A stretch of DNA of 32,921 bases from an uncultured Clostridia bacterium (GTDB lineage: Bacteria; Bacillota; Clostridia; Oscillospirales; CAG-272): the NCBI GenBank assembly GCA_947628165.1, contig CANQYV010000016.1, forward strand, positions 1-32,921. The letters are read 5' to 3'. Under the pieces are notes generated by a model, which made no database searches, had not been told where the DNA came from, and worked only from the letters and a program-made list of their open reading frames with translations. Both the position numbers and the translations under genes were made by a program. Each line of letters opens with the position of its first letter. Position 1 is the stretch's first letter. Of the stretch, positions 22,904-31,434 are shown one piece after another.

Positions 22904-23577
22904 TGACGCCCGTCCGCGTCGCGTTCAAAAAGACGGGCTCGCTCGCGTATATCTCGCACCTCGACCTTATGAGGACTGTTTCGCGGCTCCTTGTGAGGGC
23001 CGATATCGGCGTCTATTACACCGAGGGCTTTAATCCGCATCCGAAAATAGTTTTCGCCCTGCCGCTCTCTGTCGGCACCGAGAGCGAGGCGGAGCTCTTT
23101 GACATAAAGGTCACGGGCGAGGCGGACTGCGGGAAGATAAAGGACGCGCTGACGCGCATTTTCCCGCGCGAGCTGCCTGTGACGGATGTGTATGTGCCCG
23201 AAAGAAAATTCCGCGAGATAGCGTCCGCGGAATATGAGATATTCATCTGTCACAAAAACTTGACGGCAGGCGCGCCGGAGACGGTCTCCCATATGATGTC
23301 CTCGCCAGTAGTCGAGGTAAAGAGGACGAAAACGGGGGAGCAGGAGTGCGACATAAGGCCGTTTATCGTCTCGATCGAAAGCGAGATGAAGGACGGCGGG
23401 CTCCTTATTGTGACAAGGCTGTCCGCAGACCCCGAGCACTATCTCAACCCCGAATATGTCGTTAAAGCCGTGGGCAGGGTGCTCAGGCTCGGGGAGTATG
23501 ACATAAAGCCGGGCGGCGACTACTACACCGTCACGCGCAAATGCATCTTCGACGGCGAGGGCCGTCCGTTCAGATAA
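22879..23577 (+). CDS. TIGR03936 family radical SAM-associated protein (DUF2344)
   Basis: This 232-residue protein is the usual partner of the TIGR03960 radical SAM protein, and the two are sometimes fused. Diagnostic stretches are VRVAFKKTGSLAYISHLDLMRTVSRLLVRA at the N-terminus and YYTEGFNPHPKIVFALPLSVGTESEAELFD. The GTG start at 22879 lies 25 nt inside the end of the upstream gene with GGAGGTG 7 nt before it. In many Clostridia ribonuclease G and L21/L27 genes follow; here the next gene is convergent. Confidence 0.92.
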   Translation: MQENERAVMTPVRVAFKKTGSLAYISHLDLMRTVSRLLVRADIGVYYTEGFNPHPKIVFALPLSVGTESEAELFDIKVTGEADCGKIKDALTRIFPRELPVTDVYVPERKFREIASAEYEIFICHKNLTAGAPETVSHMMSSPVVEVKRTKTGEQECDIRPFIVSIESEMKDGGLLIVTRLSADPEHYLNPEYVVKAVGRVLRLGEYDIKPGGDYYTVTRKCIFDGEGRPFR

Positions 23578-23592
23578 AAGGGAGCTTTTGTC

Positions 23593-23964
23593 TCACATGA
23601 TGTTGCGCCATGACGGGATGCCGAGCTCCCTTATGTGAAGGAGCTCTTCCTTGAGCTGACGGCAGACGCCGAAGTATTCGGTATCCGTGTGCTCCCGCTC
23701 GCAAAGCTCCGAAAGCGCTGCGATCAGTCCCTCTGTCCGCGTCGCCTCTTTTCTGTGTATCGTGACGCATACGGTGGATTTCGCCTCGTCCCAGATCTCG
23801 GCGACGTTTTTCACCTCATACGTCCTGTTTTCGGCAGGCGCGTTTTCGGCGTCGGTTACCGCCGATATCATGCGGTCGGCGTATTCGTCAGTTGTTATGG
23901 CGGCGACCGTTGTCACGGTGACGACGATGAACAGAAGGACGAGCGCTATGATAAATGACTTCAC
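23593..23964 (-). CDS. DUF4363 family protein, membrane-anchored
   Basis: The 123-residue product has an N-terminal membrane helix (residues 3-23) and a soluble helical part that matches DUF4363, a small family of unknown function that commonly accompanies DUF421 proteins in Clostridia. The GTG start at 23964 is preceded by GGGGAG with 10 nt spacing. It follows the DUF421 gene by 39 nt, so the two are one transcription unit. It converges on the DUF2344 gene with 15 nt between the stops and no obvious terminator. Confidence 0.8.
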   Translation of the reverse strand: MKSFIIALVLLFIVVTVTTVAAITTDEYADRMISAVTDAENAPAENRTYEVKNVAEIWDEAKSTVCVTIHRKEATRTEGLIAALSELCEREHTDTEYFGVCRQLKEELLHIRELGIPSWRNIM

Positions 23965-24003
23965 TGCTTTTTTCTCCCCAAAATATCAATATCGTTTTAA
24001 AAA

Positions 24004-24690
24004 TCATTTTTCCTTTTTTATAAGCGTGACCTTGTCCGTGTCGTCGCAGAGCATGAGAAGGACGTCGCGGCATCGAAGGTTTGCCTGACGCAGCCTGCCC
24101 TCGACAAAGGCCTTTGTCTTGCCGGAGCAACGGAGGTTTTCCTCGATAAGGCTCCCGTCGATTATGAGTGCGTGCGAGATGCCGCTGTCCGCCGGCACGC
24201 TGCCGCCGATAACCTCGCCGACTTCGTCGATGTTCGGCGGGCGCATGCCTATCTTGGGGAAGACGGAGAGCATTCCGTCGTCCTCGACGATCGCGTAGTT
24301 TATTTCCTCGATGCTGCCGTAACCTTTCTGCCTCAGCTGGCCCAAGAGCTCGCTGCAGCTTATGCGGAGGCGGCGCAGCTCGCGCTGATCGAGCACTCCG
24401 CGCCGTATGAGCACGCTCGGCTTGCCGGAGAACAGGCGCCGCATACGGACGCTTTTGACCGACAAAAACGACGTTATGACCTCGAGCGAGATTATGAGGG
24501 CTACGGGAAAAGCCATATATAAAAGCGGAATATCGGGGTCCGAGATGGGGAGCGCCGCAAGCTCCGACAAAAGCAGCGTCGTGACGAGCTCCGAGAGCTG
24601 AAATTCTCCGATCTGGCGTTTTCCCATCAGCTTCATCGACAGCTCGAGGATGACGTAGATGATAAATGTTCGTATTATGACTGTCGGCAT
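24004..24690 (-). CDS. DUF421 membrane protein (YetF/YcaP-like)
   Basis: The 228-residue product has three N-terminal membrane helices (about 5-25, 33-50 and 55-76) with the family signature MGKRQIGEFQLSELVTTLLLSELAALPISD. A soluble domain follows with KPSVLIRRG and RISCSELLGQLRQKGYGSIEEINYAIVEDDG. DUF421 proteins occur in spore formers and in envelope-stress regulons; molecular function is unknown. I used ATG 24690, where family similarity begins; in-frame starts at 24726 and 24789 add a basic extension. It is divergent from the small exporter gene. Confidence 0.88.
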   Translation of the reverse strand: MPTVIIRTFIIYVILELSMKLMGKRQIGEFQLSELVTTLLLSELAALPISDPDIPLLYMAFPVALIISLEVITSFLSVKSVRMRRLFSGKPSVLIRRGVLDQRELRRLRISCSELLGQLRQKGYGSIEEINYAIVEDDGMLSVFPKIGMRPPNIDEVGEVIGGSVPADSGISHALIIDGSLIEENLRCSGKTKAFVEGRLRQANLRCRDVLLMLCDDTDKVTLIKKEK

Positions 24691-24756
24691 AAAGGCGCGC
24701 CCCCGCTTCTTTCTTTTTTCATACATATGTTTCGCAATTCCGCGCGGTTTTATGCC

Positions 24757-24786
24757 GAAACGCGCAAAGAGGTATTGAAACGCGCA
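24757..24786. repeat. paired direct repeats in the divergent promoter region (putative operator)
   Basis: GAAACGCGCA occurs at 24757-24766 and again at 24777-24786, exactly 20 bp apart, or two turns of the helix. The second copy overlaps the -35 box TTGAAA of the plus-strand promoter. Such spacing fits a dimeric regulator on one DNA face. Confidence 0.55.
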
Positions 24787-24803
24787 CATAATTGATGTAT
24801 AAT
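24775..24803 (+). promoter_or_regulatory. SigA-type promoter of the exporter-metK-recD2-comF run
   Basis: TTGAAA at 24775-24780 and TATAAT at 24798-24803 are separated by 17 nt. Transcription would start at about 24810, 30 nt before the GTG at 24840. Confidence 0.85.
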
Positions 24804-24839
24804 ATGGCAGTAAGAAAAAACTGACGGGAGCCTTTTTTC

Positions 24840-25301
24840 GTGAAAAATCTTTTCTGGGTCATTCTCATATCAATGGTACCTTTCATAGAGATAAGAGGTT
24901 CCGTCCCGGTCGGCGCGGCGCTCGGGCTGTCGTTTCCCGAATGCTTCATCGCAAGCGTTATCGGAAATATGATACCCGTGCCGTTCATCCTTCTTTTTAT
25001 AAAGAAGATACTCGGCTGGATGAAGCGGGTCGAGAAGCTCGCGCCCATCGCCGAATGGGTCGAAAAGAGGGCTGACTCGCGCTCCGACAAGGTCACAAAG
25101 TACGCGGTATTCGGACTCGCGCTTTTCGTAGGCATCCCGCTCCCCGGGACCGGCGCGTGGACAGGCTCACTTATCGCCGCGCTGCTTGATATGAAGTTCG
25201 GATACGCGGTGGTGTCGGTGTTTGCTGGGGTTCTGCTCGCGGGCTTCATCATGAGCGGCATATCATACGGCTTTCTCGGATTTCTTTCATTTCTCGCGTG
25301 A
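24840..25301 (+). CDS. small multi-drug export protein family (PF06695)
   Basis: The 153-residue membrane protein matches the Sm_multidrug_ex family. It has four or five hydrophobic segments. The family motifs are the N-terminal [19 protein letters not shown] (residues 12-30) and the later [21 protein letters not shown]. These repeat a G-x-P-type re-entrant pattern similar to DedA-like proteins. The export role is named from weak evidence in the family, so the substrate is unknown. The start is GTG 24840 behind ACGGGAG. It is followed by metK after 23 nt. Confidence 0.88.
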   Translation: MKNLFWVILISMVPFIEIRGSVPVGAALGLSFPECFIASVIGNMIPVPFILLFIKKILGWMKRVEKLAPIAEWVEKRADSRSDKVTKYAVFGLALFVGIPLPGTGAWTGSLIAALLDMKFGYAVVSVFAGVLLAGFIMSGISYGFLGFLSFLA

Positions 25302-25324
25302 CAATTTTTTTGGAGATAAAAAAC

Positions 25325-26515
25325 ATGAGCGAAAAGAAACTTTTCACCTCCGAATCCGTGACGGAGGGTCATCCCGATAAAATTTCGGACCAGATCTCGG
25401 ACGCAATTCTTGACGAGCTTCTGCGTCAGGACAAAAACAGCCGCGCCGCGATAGAGACATTCTGCACGACGGGCTTCGTAATGGTTATAGGCGAGGTCAC
25501 GACGACGGGATACGTCGATATTCAGAGCACCGTGCGCGACGTCGTCCGCGAGATAGGATACGACAGGGCGAAATACGGCTTCGACTGCGACACCTGCGCC
25601 GTCGTGAGCTCGATCCATGAGCAGAGCCCCGATATCGCGCTCGGCGTCGACAAGTCCGCGGAGGCGAAGTCCGGCGAGATAACGGACAAATATGACACGG
25701 GCGCCGGAGATCAGGGCATGATGTTCGGCTTCGCATGCGACGAGACGCCGGAGCTCATGCCGCTCCCGATATCGCTCTCTCACAGGCTCGCAAAGCGGCT
25801 GACGGAGGTCAGAAAGAGCGGCGTGCTCTCATATCTGCGCCCTGACGGAAAGTCGCAGGTGACGGTGGAGTACGACGAAAACGACAGACCCGTAAGAGTC
25901 GACACGATAGTCGTCTCCACGCAGCATTCGCCCGACGTCGAGCTTGAAACGATACGCGCCGACATAATAAAGCATGTGATAAAGCCCGTCGTTGACGGCT
26001 CTCTCCTTGACGAGAAGACGAAGATATACGTCAATCCGACAGGCAGGTTCGTTATAGGCGGTCCCGCCGGCGACAGCGGACTTACCGGCAGAAAGATCAT
26101 TGTCGACACATACGGCGGATACGCCCGCCACGGCGGCGGCGCGTTCTCCGGCAAGGACCCGACAAAGGTCGACAGGACTGCGGCATACGCGGCGCGCTAT
26201 ATCGCAAAGAACATCGTTGCCGCAGGGCTCGCGAGAAAGTGCGAGATACAGCTTGCATACGCCATCGGCGTCGCGCGCCCGGTCTCCGTCAGAATAGACA
26301 CGTTCGGCACCTCGGACGTCGACGAGGCGGCGCTCGGCAAATATATAAACGAGCACGTTGACCTTCGTCCGGCGGCTCTCATCGAGAAATTTGACCTTCG
26401 CCGCCCGATATACAGGCAGCTCGCTTCCTACGGTCACATGGGCCGCGAGGATCTCGGGGTGAGCTGGGAGAAGACCGATATCGCGGACGAGCTTCGCGCC
26501 GCGTTCGGAAAGTAA
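25325..26515 (+). CDS. metK: S-adenosylmethionine synthetase
   Basis: MetK makes S-adenosylmethionine from methionine and ATP. The 396-residue product is full length with [23 protein letters not shown] at the N-terminus (His16 in EGHPDK), the [13 protein letters not shown] signature at about 119-131, and [26 protein letters not shown] 25325 is chosen for its GGAG site and family start; an in-frame GTG at 25298 overlaps the previous stop. Only 23 nt precede it, so there is no room for a SAM riboswitch, unlike many Firmicute metK genes. Its product supplies the methyl donor used by RlmB and radical SAM enzymes. Confidence 0.98.
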   Translation: MSEKKLFTSESVTEGHPDKISDQISDAILDELLRQDKNSRAAIETFCTTGFVMVIGEVTTTGYVDIQSTVRDVVREIGYDRAKYGFDCDTCAVVSSIHEQSPDIALGVDKSAEAKSGEITDKYDTGAGDQGMMFGFACDETPELMPLPISLSHRLAKRLTEVRKSGVLSYLRPDGKSQVTVEYDENDRPVRVDTIVVSTQHSPDVELETIRADIIKHVIKPVVDGSLLDEKTKIYVNPTGRFVIGGPAGDSGLTGRKIIVDTYGGYARHGGGAFSGKDPTKVDRTAAYAARYIAKNIVAAGLARKCEIQLAYAIGVARPVSVRIDTFGTSDVDEAALGKYINEHVDLRPAALIEKFDLRRPIYRQLASYGHMGREDLGVSWEKTDIADELRAAFGK

Positions 26516-26534
26516 GTCAAAAAACAAAAGCTGC

Positions 26535-26571
26535 CGCGGGGGAGAAGCCGTAAATCGGTCTTTCCCCCGCG
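26535..26571 (+). other. GC-rich hairpin between metK and recD2
   Basis: CGCGGGGGA (26535-26543) pairs with TCCCCCGCG (26563-26571), with a further inner CCG/CGG helix. It is followed by AAAAA rather than T on the plus strand, so it is not a clear plus-strand terminator; it may protect the metK mRNA end or attenuate readthrough. Confidence 0.5.
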
Positions 26572-26597
26572 AAAAATACAAAGAAAGGAGAGGGCAG

Positions 26598-28868
26598 ATG
26601 GAGGAAAAGGGCGAGATACTGGCGATAAGCGGCGTTGTCGAAGAGCTCAGATACCGCAACGAGGACAACGGATATACCGTTGCCGACGTCGAGGCGGACG
26701 ACGGCGAATTTTTGACCGCGGTCGGGATCATGCCCTATGTCGGAGAGGGCGACGCCGTAAAGATGTACGGCCGCTGGAGTATGCACGCAAGCTACGGCAG
26801 GCAGTTTTCGGTCGAGAGCGTCGAGGTCAGCCTGCCCGTCGGCGCCGTTGAGATACAGCGCTACCTCTCCTCCGGCGCCGTAAAGGGTGTCGGCCCCGTG
26901 ACGGCGAAGCGCATTGTGGAGGCTTACGGCGAGGACACATTCGACGTTATTGAGAACCATCCGGACTGGCTATCTGAGATAAACGGCATCTCAAAAAGAA
27001 AGGCGAAGGAGATACACGACAGCTTTATGGAGCGCGCGGGCTCGCGCGCCGTAATGATGTTCTGCCGCGATTATTTCGGTCCCGCCGTGTCGATGCGCAT
27101 TTTCAAGGAATGGGGCGCCGCCGCCATAGACATAATAAAGAAGAACCCGTACCGCCTCTGCGGAGAGATAAGCGGGGTCGGATTTGAAAAGGCGGACGAG
27201 GTCGCGATGTCGCTCGGCGTTGCGCGCGACAGCCTCGAGCGCGTTGAAGGCGCAATTATTTTCGTGCTCTCGTATAACGCGGCGGCAAACGGTCACGTCT
27301 TTCTCCCGAAGGAAAAGCTCTTTTCCTGCGTCTTTGAGCTGCTCGGCATCGGAAGGGAGAGATTTGACGAGGCTGCGTCGCGGATGGTATCGGCACGCAG
27401 GCTGTATATCGAGAAAATAGATTTTTCGGGTGCGGCGGTCGAGGCGTGCTACCTTGACACATATTACAGGGCGGAGCACGAATGCGCGGAGAGAATATAC
27501 GCGCTCGACAGGATGTGCCCCGCCGTCGACGCCGGAGATATCGACAGATTTATAAAGATGCTCGAGCTGCGGTACGATATAGAGTACGCGGAGGGGCAGC
27601 GCGAGGCGCTGAGAGACGCGCTGAGAGGCGGCGTCATGGTCCTGACGGGCAGCCCCGGCACGGGAAAGACGACGGTCGTCAGGGCGCTGCTTGAGATATT
27701 CCGCATTTTGGGACTCGACAAAATCGAGCTCGCGGCGCCAACGGGGCGCGCCGCAAAGCGCATGAGCGAGGCGACGGGAGAGGACGCGAGAACGATACAC
27801 CGCCTGCTTGAAATGGAGTATAACGAAGGCTCGTACCCGCGCTTCATGAGAAACGAAAACGAACCGCTCGATGCGGACGTAATAATAATAGACGAGTCGT
27901 CGATGATAGACATAATGCTGATGCAGGCGCTCCTTCGCGCGATAAGACCGGGCGCGCGCCTTATCCTCATCGGAGACTCGAATCAGCTCCCGTCGGTCGG
28001 CGCGGGCTGCGTGCTTTGGGACATAATAAACTCTGGCACCGTAAGGACCGTGTGCCTCACGGATATATTCCGCCAGGCGGGGGAAAGCCTTATCGTCACG
28101 AACGCCGCGCGCATCAATTCGGGCGAGTATCCCCTGCTGACGGAGAAGAACCGCGACTTCTTCTTTCTTCCGAGAAGATATGACGACGAGATCGCGAATA
28201 CAGTCGTCGACCTGTGCTGCAACCGGCTGCCGAGGGCATACGGGAAAGAGGTCGCGGACGGCATACAGGTCATCTCCCCGTCGCGCCGCGGCGCCCCGGG
28301 GACGGAGCTTCTGAACGCGGGACTTCAGGCCCGGCTCAATCCGCCCGAAAAGGGAAAGCGCGAGCACAAGGTGAGGGACACCGTTTTCCGCGAGGGAGAC
28401 CGCGTCATGCAGACGAAAAACGACTACAAGCTCGAGTGGTACCGTGACGGGACCGTATCCGTTTCTCCCGACGGCGAGGACGAGCCGGACGGGATAGGCA
28501 TTTTCAACGGCGATATCGGAACCATCGAAAAGATAGAGCCGGAGCACGAAAGGATGGTCATCCTTTTCGACGACCGCCGCGTATATTACGATTTCGCCTT
28601 TGCCGACGAGCTCGAGCTCGCCTACGCGATAACGGTCCACAAGAGCCAGGGGAGCGAATATCCCACCGTTATCATACCGATGTATAAGTGCGCGCCGATG
28701 CTCATGACGAGGCACATGATATACACGGCGATAACGCGTGCGTCAGAGCGCGTCATCCTCGTCGGCAGGGAGGACGTCGTCCGCATCATGGTAGACTCCG
28801 TTTCCGACGACAAGAAATACACGGGCCTCTCCTGCCTTCTTGCGCGCGAGTTCGGGAGGCAGAGGTGA
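26598..28868 (+). CDS. recD2: ATP-dependent RecD2-like DNA helicase
   Basis: RecD2 is a 5'-3' superfamily 1B helicase found in bacteria lacking RecBCD-type partners and linked to DNA repair. The 756-residue product has an N-terminal OB-like region (1-90) and helix-hairpin-helix repeats (VKGVGPVTAKRIVEAYG, LSEINGISKRKAKEI). Next come Walker A GSPGTGKTT at 351-359 and Walker B with Asp432-Glu433 (IIIDESSMID). The SH3-like domain (GIFNGDIGTIEKIE) and motif VI YTAITRASERVILVG are at the C-terminus. AAAGGAGAGGG serves the ATG. The end overlaps the comF GTG by 4 nt. Confidence 0.96.
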   Translation: MEEKGEILAISGVVEELRYRNEDNGYTVADVEADDGEFLTAVGIMPYVGEGDAVKMYGRWSMHASYGRQFSVESVEVSLPVGAVEIQRYLSSGAVKGVGPVTAKRIVEAYGEDTFDVIENHPDWLSEINGISKRKAKEIHDSFMERAGSRAVMMFCRDYFGPAVSMRIFKEWGAAAIDIIKKNPYRLCGEISGVGFEKADEVAMSLGVARDSLERVEGAIIFVLSYNAAANGHVFLPKEKLFSCVFELLGIGRERFDEAASRMVSARRLYIEKIDFSGAAVEACYLDTYYRAEHECAERIYALDRMCPAVDAGDIDRFIKMLELRYDIEYAEGQREALRDALRGGVMVLTGSPGTGKTTVVRALLEIFRILGLDKIELAAPTGRAAKRMSEATGEDARTIHRLLEMEYNEGSYPRFMRNENEPLDADVIIIDESSMIDIMLMQALLRAIRPGARLILIGDSNQLPSVGAGCVLWDIINSGTVRTVCLTDIFRQAGESLIVTNAARINSGEYPLLTEKNRDFFFLPRRYDDEIANTVVDLCCNRLPRAYGKEVADGIQVISPSRRGAPGTELLNAGLQARLNPPEKGKREHKVRDTVFREGDRVMQTKNDYKLEWYRDGTVSVSPDGEDEPDGIGIFNGDIGTIEKIEPEHERMVILFDDRRVYYDFAFADELELAYAITVHKSQGSEYPTVIIPMYKCAPMLMTRHMIYTAITRASERVILVGREDVVRIMVDSVSDDKKYTGLSCLLAREFGRQR

Positions 28869-29635
28869 GATTTTCGGAGAGACTGTCTGGACTTTTTTAC
28901 CCTGAGCGCTGCATACGGTGCGGCGGCAGGACTGAGGGGAAGGATGTGCTCACGCGCCTTTTCTGTCCGAGCTGCGCCGAGGCGTTCAAAAAAGCGTGCG
29001 AGTCACAGTGCACGTCATGCAAAAGACGGCGCTTTGAATGTGAGTGCGTGCCCGACGCGCTGTTTCGCGCCGGGATAAACAAGTCATACGCGTGCTTTGC
29101 CTACGATAAGGAAAGGCGCAGCTCGCCGACGTCGAGACTCATTTTTTCGCTCAAGGACACGGGCGAGCGGCGCGCAACGGCGCTTGCCTCGCATCTTCTC
29201 GCATGGCGCATCGCAAGCTCCGGCCTCGCCGACGCAAAAGAGGGCGAGCGCGAGGACGACATAGTCATAACATACGTCCCGCGCGGCAGGAAAAATGTAC
29301 GTCTTTACGGCGAGGATCATATGAGACAGGCTTCAAAAGCGGCGGCTGAAATGCTGCATCTCGGATTTTCGGACGTATTTGAGAACTCCTCGCGCGGGGA
29401 GCAGAAGGGGAGGAATGCGGCAGAGCGCGGCATCGCGGCGGCGGAGACGTTTTCTCTCTGCCGGGATGCCGATTTGGCAGGAAAACGGCTGATTATAACG
29501 GACGACATCATCACGAGCGGCGCGTCTCTTTCGGTGTGCGCGTCCCTCGCTTTCGGCGCGGGAGCGAGAGAAGTTTCGGTTTTTGCGCTCGCAAAGGCCG
29601 AAAAACGGCGCCGTCAGGCAAAAGAGCGCGCGTAA
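28865..29635 (+). CDS. comF: ComF family phosphoribosyltransferase-like protein
   Basis: ComF proteins take part in DNA uptake and handling of incoming single strands; their phosphoribosyltransferase domain is conserved but the reaction is unclear. The 256-residue product has an N-terminal four-cysteine zinc finger (CIRCGG, CPSC, CTSC with further CEC) and the PRPP-binding motif RLIITDDIITSGASL near the C-terminus, preceded by QKGRNAAER. The GTG at 28865 overlaps the recD2 stop and has GGAGG 5 nt upstream, so the two are coupled. Coupling to a repair helicase fits a DNA-handling role. Confidence 0.92.
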   Translation: MRFSERLSGLFYPERCIRCGGRTEGKDVLTRLFCPSCAEAFKKACESQCTSCKRRRFECECVPDALFRAGINKSYACFAYDKERRSSPTSRLIFSLKDTGERRATALASHLLAWRIASSGLADAKEGEREDDIVITYVPRGRKNVRLYGEDHMRQASKAAAEMLHLGFSDVFENSSRGEQKGRNAAERGIAAAETFSLCRDADLAGKRLIITDDIITSGASLSVCASLAFGAGAREVSVFALAKAEKRRRQAKERA

Positions 29636-29663
29636 GTTGTCGGAATTGGCGACCTATTTGGGG

Positions 29664-29692
29664 TTGCATTGACACGAATTTTCATATATAAT
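29664..29692 (+). promoter_or_regulatory. candidate promoter of the mreB-like gene
   Basis: TTGCAT at 29664-29669 and TATAAT at 29687-29692 are 17 nt apart. A better -35 (TTGACA, 29669-29674) is only 12 nt from that -10 and 20 nt from a TATATA at 29695, so the exact promoter is unclear. A perfect hairpin GCCCGCA-TTA-TGCGGGC at 29763-29779 lies in the leader. Confidence 0.45.
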
Positions 29693-29815
29693 TGTATATA
29701 GGCAAGTGTATTTTTGCGTTTGCCGTGATATTTTGGATAATTCTTTTATATATATGTGTGACGCCCGCATTATGCGGGCAGCGTGAAGAGGATGAGAATA
29801 TAGAGGATACAGCAG

Positions 29816-30844
29816 ATGTTTCAGAGAGATATAGGAATAGACCTCGGCACGGCGACCGTCCTTGTCTATGTAAAGGGCAAGGGCATAGTATTAAAGGAGC
29901 CGTCGGTCGTTGCGATAGATAAGAATACGGACAGGATATTGAAGGTCGGCCGAGAGGCGCAGCAGATGCTCGGCAGAACGCCCGGCAACATCGTCGCGAT
30001 ACGTCCGCTCCGGGACGGGGTCATAAGTCAGTACGAGATAACGCTCCGCATGATACAACACTTTATCAGGCAGGCGAGCGGACCCGTCATATTCAAGCCC
30101 CGCGTCATGATATGCGTTCCGAGCGGCATCACGGAGGTCGAGGAGCGCGCCGTAGTCGACGCAGCAACGCAGGCGGGCGCAAAGAAGACATACCTTATTG
30201 AAGAGCCTGTCGCCGCGGCGATAGGCGCAGGCATAGATATTTCCGTTCCGAACGGGAATATGGTCATAGACATAGGCGGCGGAACGACGGATATTGCCGT
30301 CATCTCGCTCGGCGGCGTCGTCGTGTCCGAGTCGATAAAGATCGCGGGAGACAAGTTCGACGAGGCGATAATAAGATACGTCAGGAAAAAATACAGCGTC
30401 CTGATCGGCGAGCGGACGGCGGAGGCGATAAAGATCGCAGTCGGCTCCGTCTGGACAAGGGAGGAACGCAAGTTCATAGACGTCAAGGGGCGCTGCCTCA
30501 TAAAGGGACTGCCGCGCATGATACGCGTATGGTCCGATGAGATGATAGATGCGCTCGACGACCCGGTCTCGGAGATAGTGAACGCCGTCACCTCCGTTAT
30601 CGAACGGACCCCGCCGGAGCTCATCGGAGACATCGTCGCGAACGGCATCGTCATGACGGGCGGCGGCAGCCTGCTTTACGGGCTCGATTATCTCATCACG
30701 AACGTCACGGGCATTCAGACGCGCGTCGCCGACAAGGCGGTCTCATGCGTCGCGCTCGGGACGGGCAAATCGCTCGACAATATCTCGATGCTGCCGGAGG
30801 GCGCAATAAATATTTCGCGTTCGAGGACTGAGAAGCTCGGATAA
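29816..30844 (+). CDS. mreB: rod shape-determining protein, MreB/Mbl family
   Basis: MreB proteins are actin-like ATPases that form membrane-bound filaments and guide side-wall peptidoglycan synthesis. The 342-residue product has the actin-fold motifs: phosphate 1 IDLGTATVLVYVKG (8-21), IEEPVAAAIGAG, phosphate 2 VIDIGGGTTDIAVISLGG, and the adenosine motif MTGGGSLLYGLDYLI. It stands apart from mreC/mreD, as Mbl-type paralogues often do, so Mbl is an equally good name. GAGG at 29803-29806 gives 9 nt spacing. The next gene follows after 14 nt. Confidence 0.94.
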   Translation: MFQRDIGIDLGTATVLVYVKGKGIVLKEPSVVAIDKNTDRILKVGREAQQMLGRTPGNIVAIRPLRDGVISQYEITLRMIQHFIRQASGPVIFKPRVMICVPSGITEVEERAVVDAATQAGAKKTYLIEEPVAAAIGAGIDISVPNGNMVIDIGGGTTDIAVISLGGVVVSESIKIAGDKFDEAIIRYVRKKYSVLIGERTAEAIKIAVGSVWTREERKFIDVKGRCLIKGLPRMIRVWSDEMIDALDDPVSEIVNAVTSVIERTPPELIGDIVANGIVMTGGGSLLYGLDYLITNVTGIQTRVADKAVSCVALGTGKSLDNISMLPEGAINISRSRTEKLG

Positions 30845-30858
30845 GAGAATACGCAAAA

Positions 30859-31308
30859 ATGAAAAAGATAGTATGTGTCGCGGCAGCGGCGGTATTGGTC
30901 CTCATTGCCGCATTCCTCCTGTCGGTCCCGTTTATAAACGACCACATTGCGGAAGACACGGAGCGGGGGCTGAAAAAAATTCCGCTGCCGGAAGCAACGG
31001 AATTTATCGAGTCGGTATCCTGCGCGGGAAAGCTTGTGGGCAACGGCAACGGGATGCAGTATTTCGGCGCGCTCCTTTTGAAAAGCGAGCTTTCCGCGGA
31101 TGAGCTCCAGGCATATTATTCGGATGCCGCGAAAAACAGCGATCTTCCAGAATGCTTTGTGAAAGAACAGTCGGGCAAGAAGATCGACGCTATAGAACAC
31201 AGAGAGCTGCAATTTGAGTGTGATGATTTTTCCGGCGGCTTTTATATAGTCTATGCCTGGGGAAATTACGGCGGGCTCTTTTCGGAGCTCGATATTCGCG
31301 GACATTGA
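30859..31308 (+). CDS. unrecognised protein with N-terminal membrane anchor
   Basis: I do not recognise a family. The 149-residue product starts with a hydrophobic segment (MKKIVCVAAAAVLVLIAAFL, residues 1-20, continuing to about 26) that could be a signal anchor or uncleaved signal peptide. The rest is an extracytoplasmic domain of about 120 residues with mixed alpha/beta character, including SADELQAYYSDAA and FECDDFSGGFYIVYAWGNYGG. It follows mreB by 14 nt in the same direction and precedes a strong terminator, so it belongs to the mreB transcription unit; a role in the envelope is only inference. The ribosome site is poor. Confidence 0.75.
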   Translation: MKKIVCVAAAAVLVLIAAFLLSVPFINDHIAEDTERGLKKIPLPEATEFIESVSCAGKLVGNGNGMQYFGALLLKSELSADELQAYYSDAAKNSDLPECFVKEQSGKKIDAIEHRELQFECDDFSGGFYIVYAWGNYGGLFSELDIRGH

Positions 31309-31320
31309 AAAATTGAACGA

Positions 31321-31361
31321 AAACGACCGCACGGGTGGGCATCCCCCGTGCGGTCGTTTTT
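31321..31361 (+). terminator. strong intrinsic terminator after the mreB unit
   Basis: AAACGACCGCACGGG (31321-31335) pairs perfectly with CCCGTGCGGTCGTTT (31345-31359), a 15-bp stem, and runs into a T-tract. On the minus strand the stem is followed by TCGTTCAATTTTT, so it may also stop the convergent peptidase gene. Confidence 0.93.
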
Positions 31362-31404
31362 GTCGGAGCTTGAAAGCGCCTGTAAAATTATGTTTATTCA
31401 GTTT

Positions 31405-31427
31405 CCAAGGGGGAACTTCCCCCTTGG
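31405..31427. terminator. GC-rich hairpin after the convergent peptidase gene
   Basis: CCAAGGGGGAA (31405-31415) pairs with TTCCCCCTTGG (31417-31427) with a one-base centre. It lies 8 nt after the minus-strand stop codon. No immediate T-run follows on either strand, so it probably acts with the neighbouring terminator. Confidence 0.55.
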
Positions 31428-31434
31428 GAGCTTC

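Noticed and set aside
24804-25324. SAM riboswitch for metK
   Set aside because: The leader is about 30 nt and the exporter-metK gap is 23 nt; no S-box, SAM-II or SMK core can fit.
26991-28715. Long open frame of over 570 codons on the minus strand, opposite recD2
   Set aside because: It mirrors recD2 codon by codon, has an Arg/Val/His-rich composition without any domain, and recD2 itself has all helicase motifs. High GC in third positions creates such shadows.
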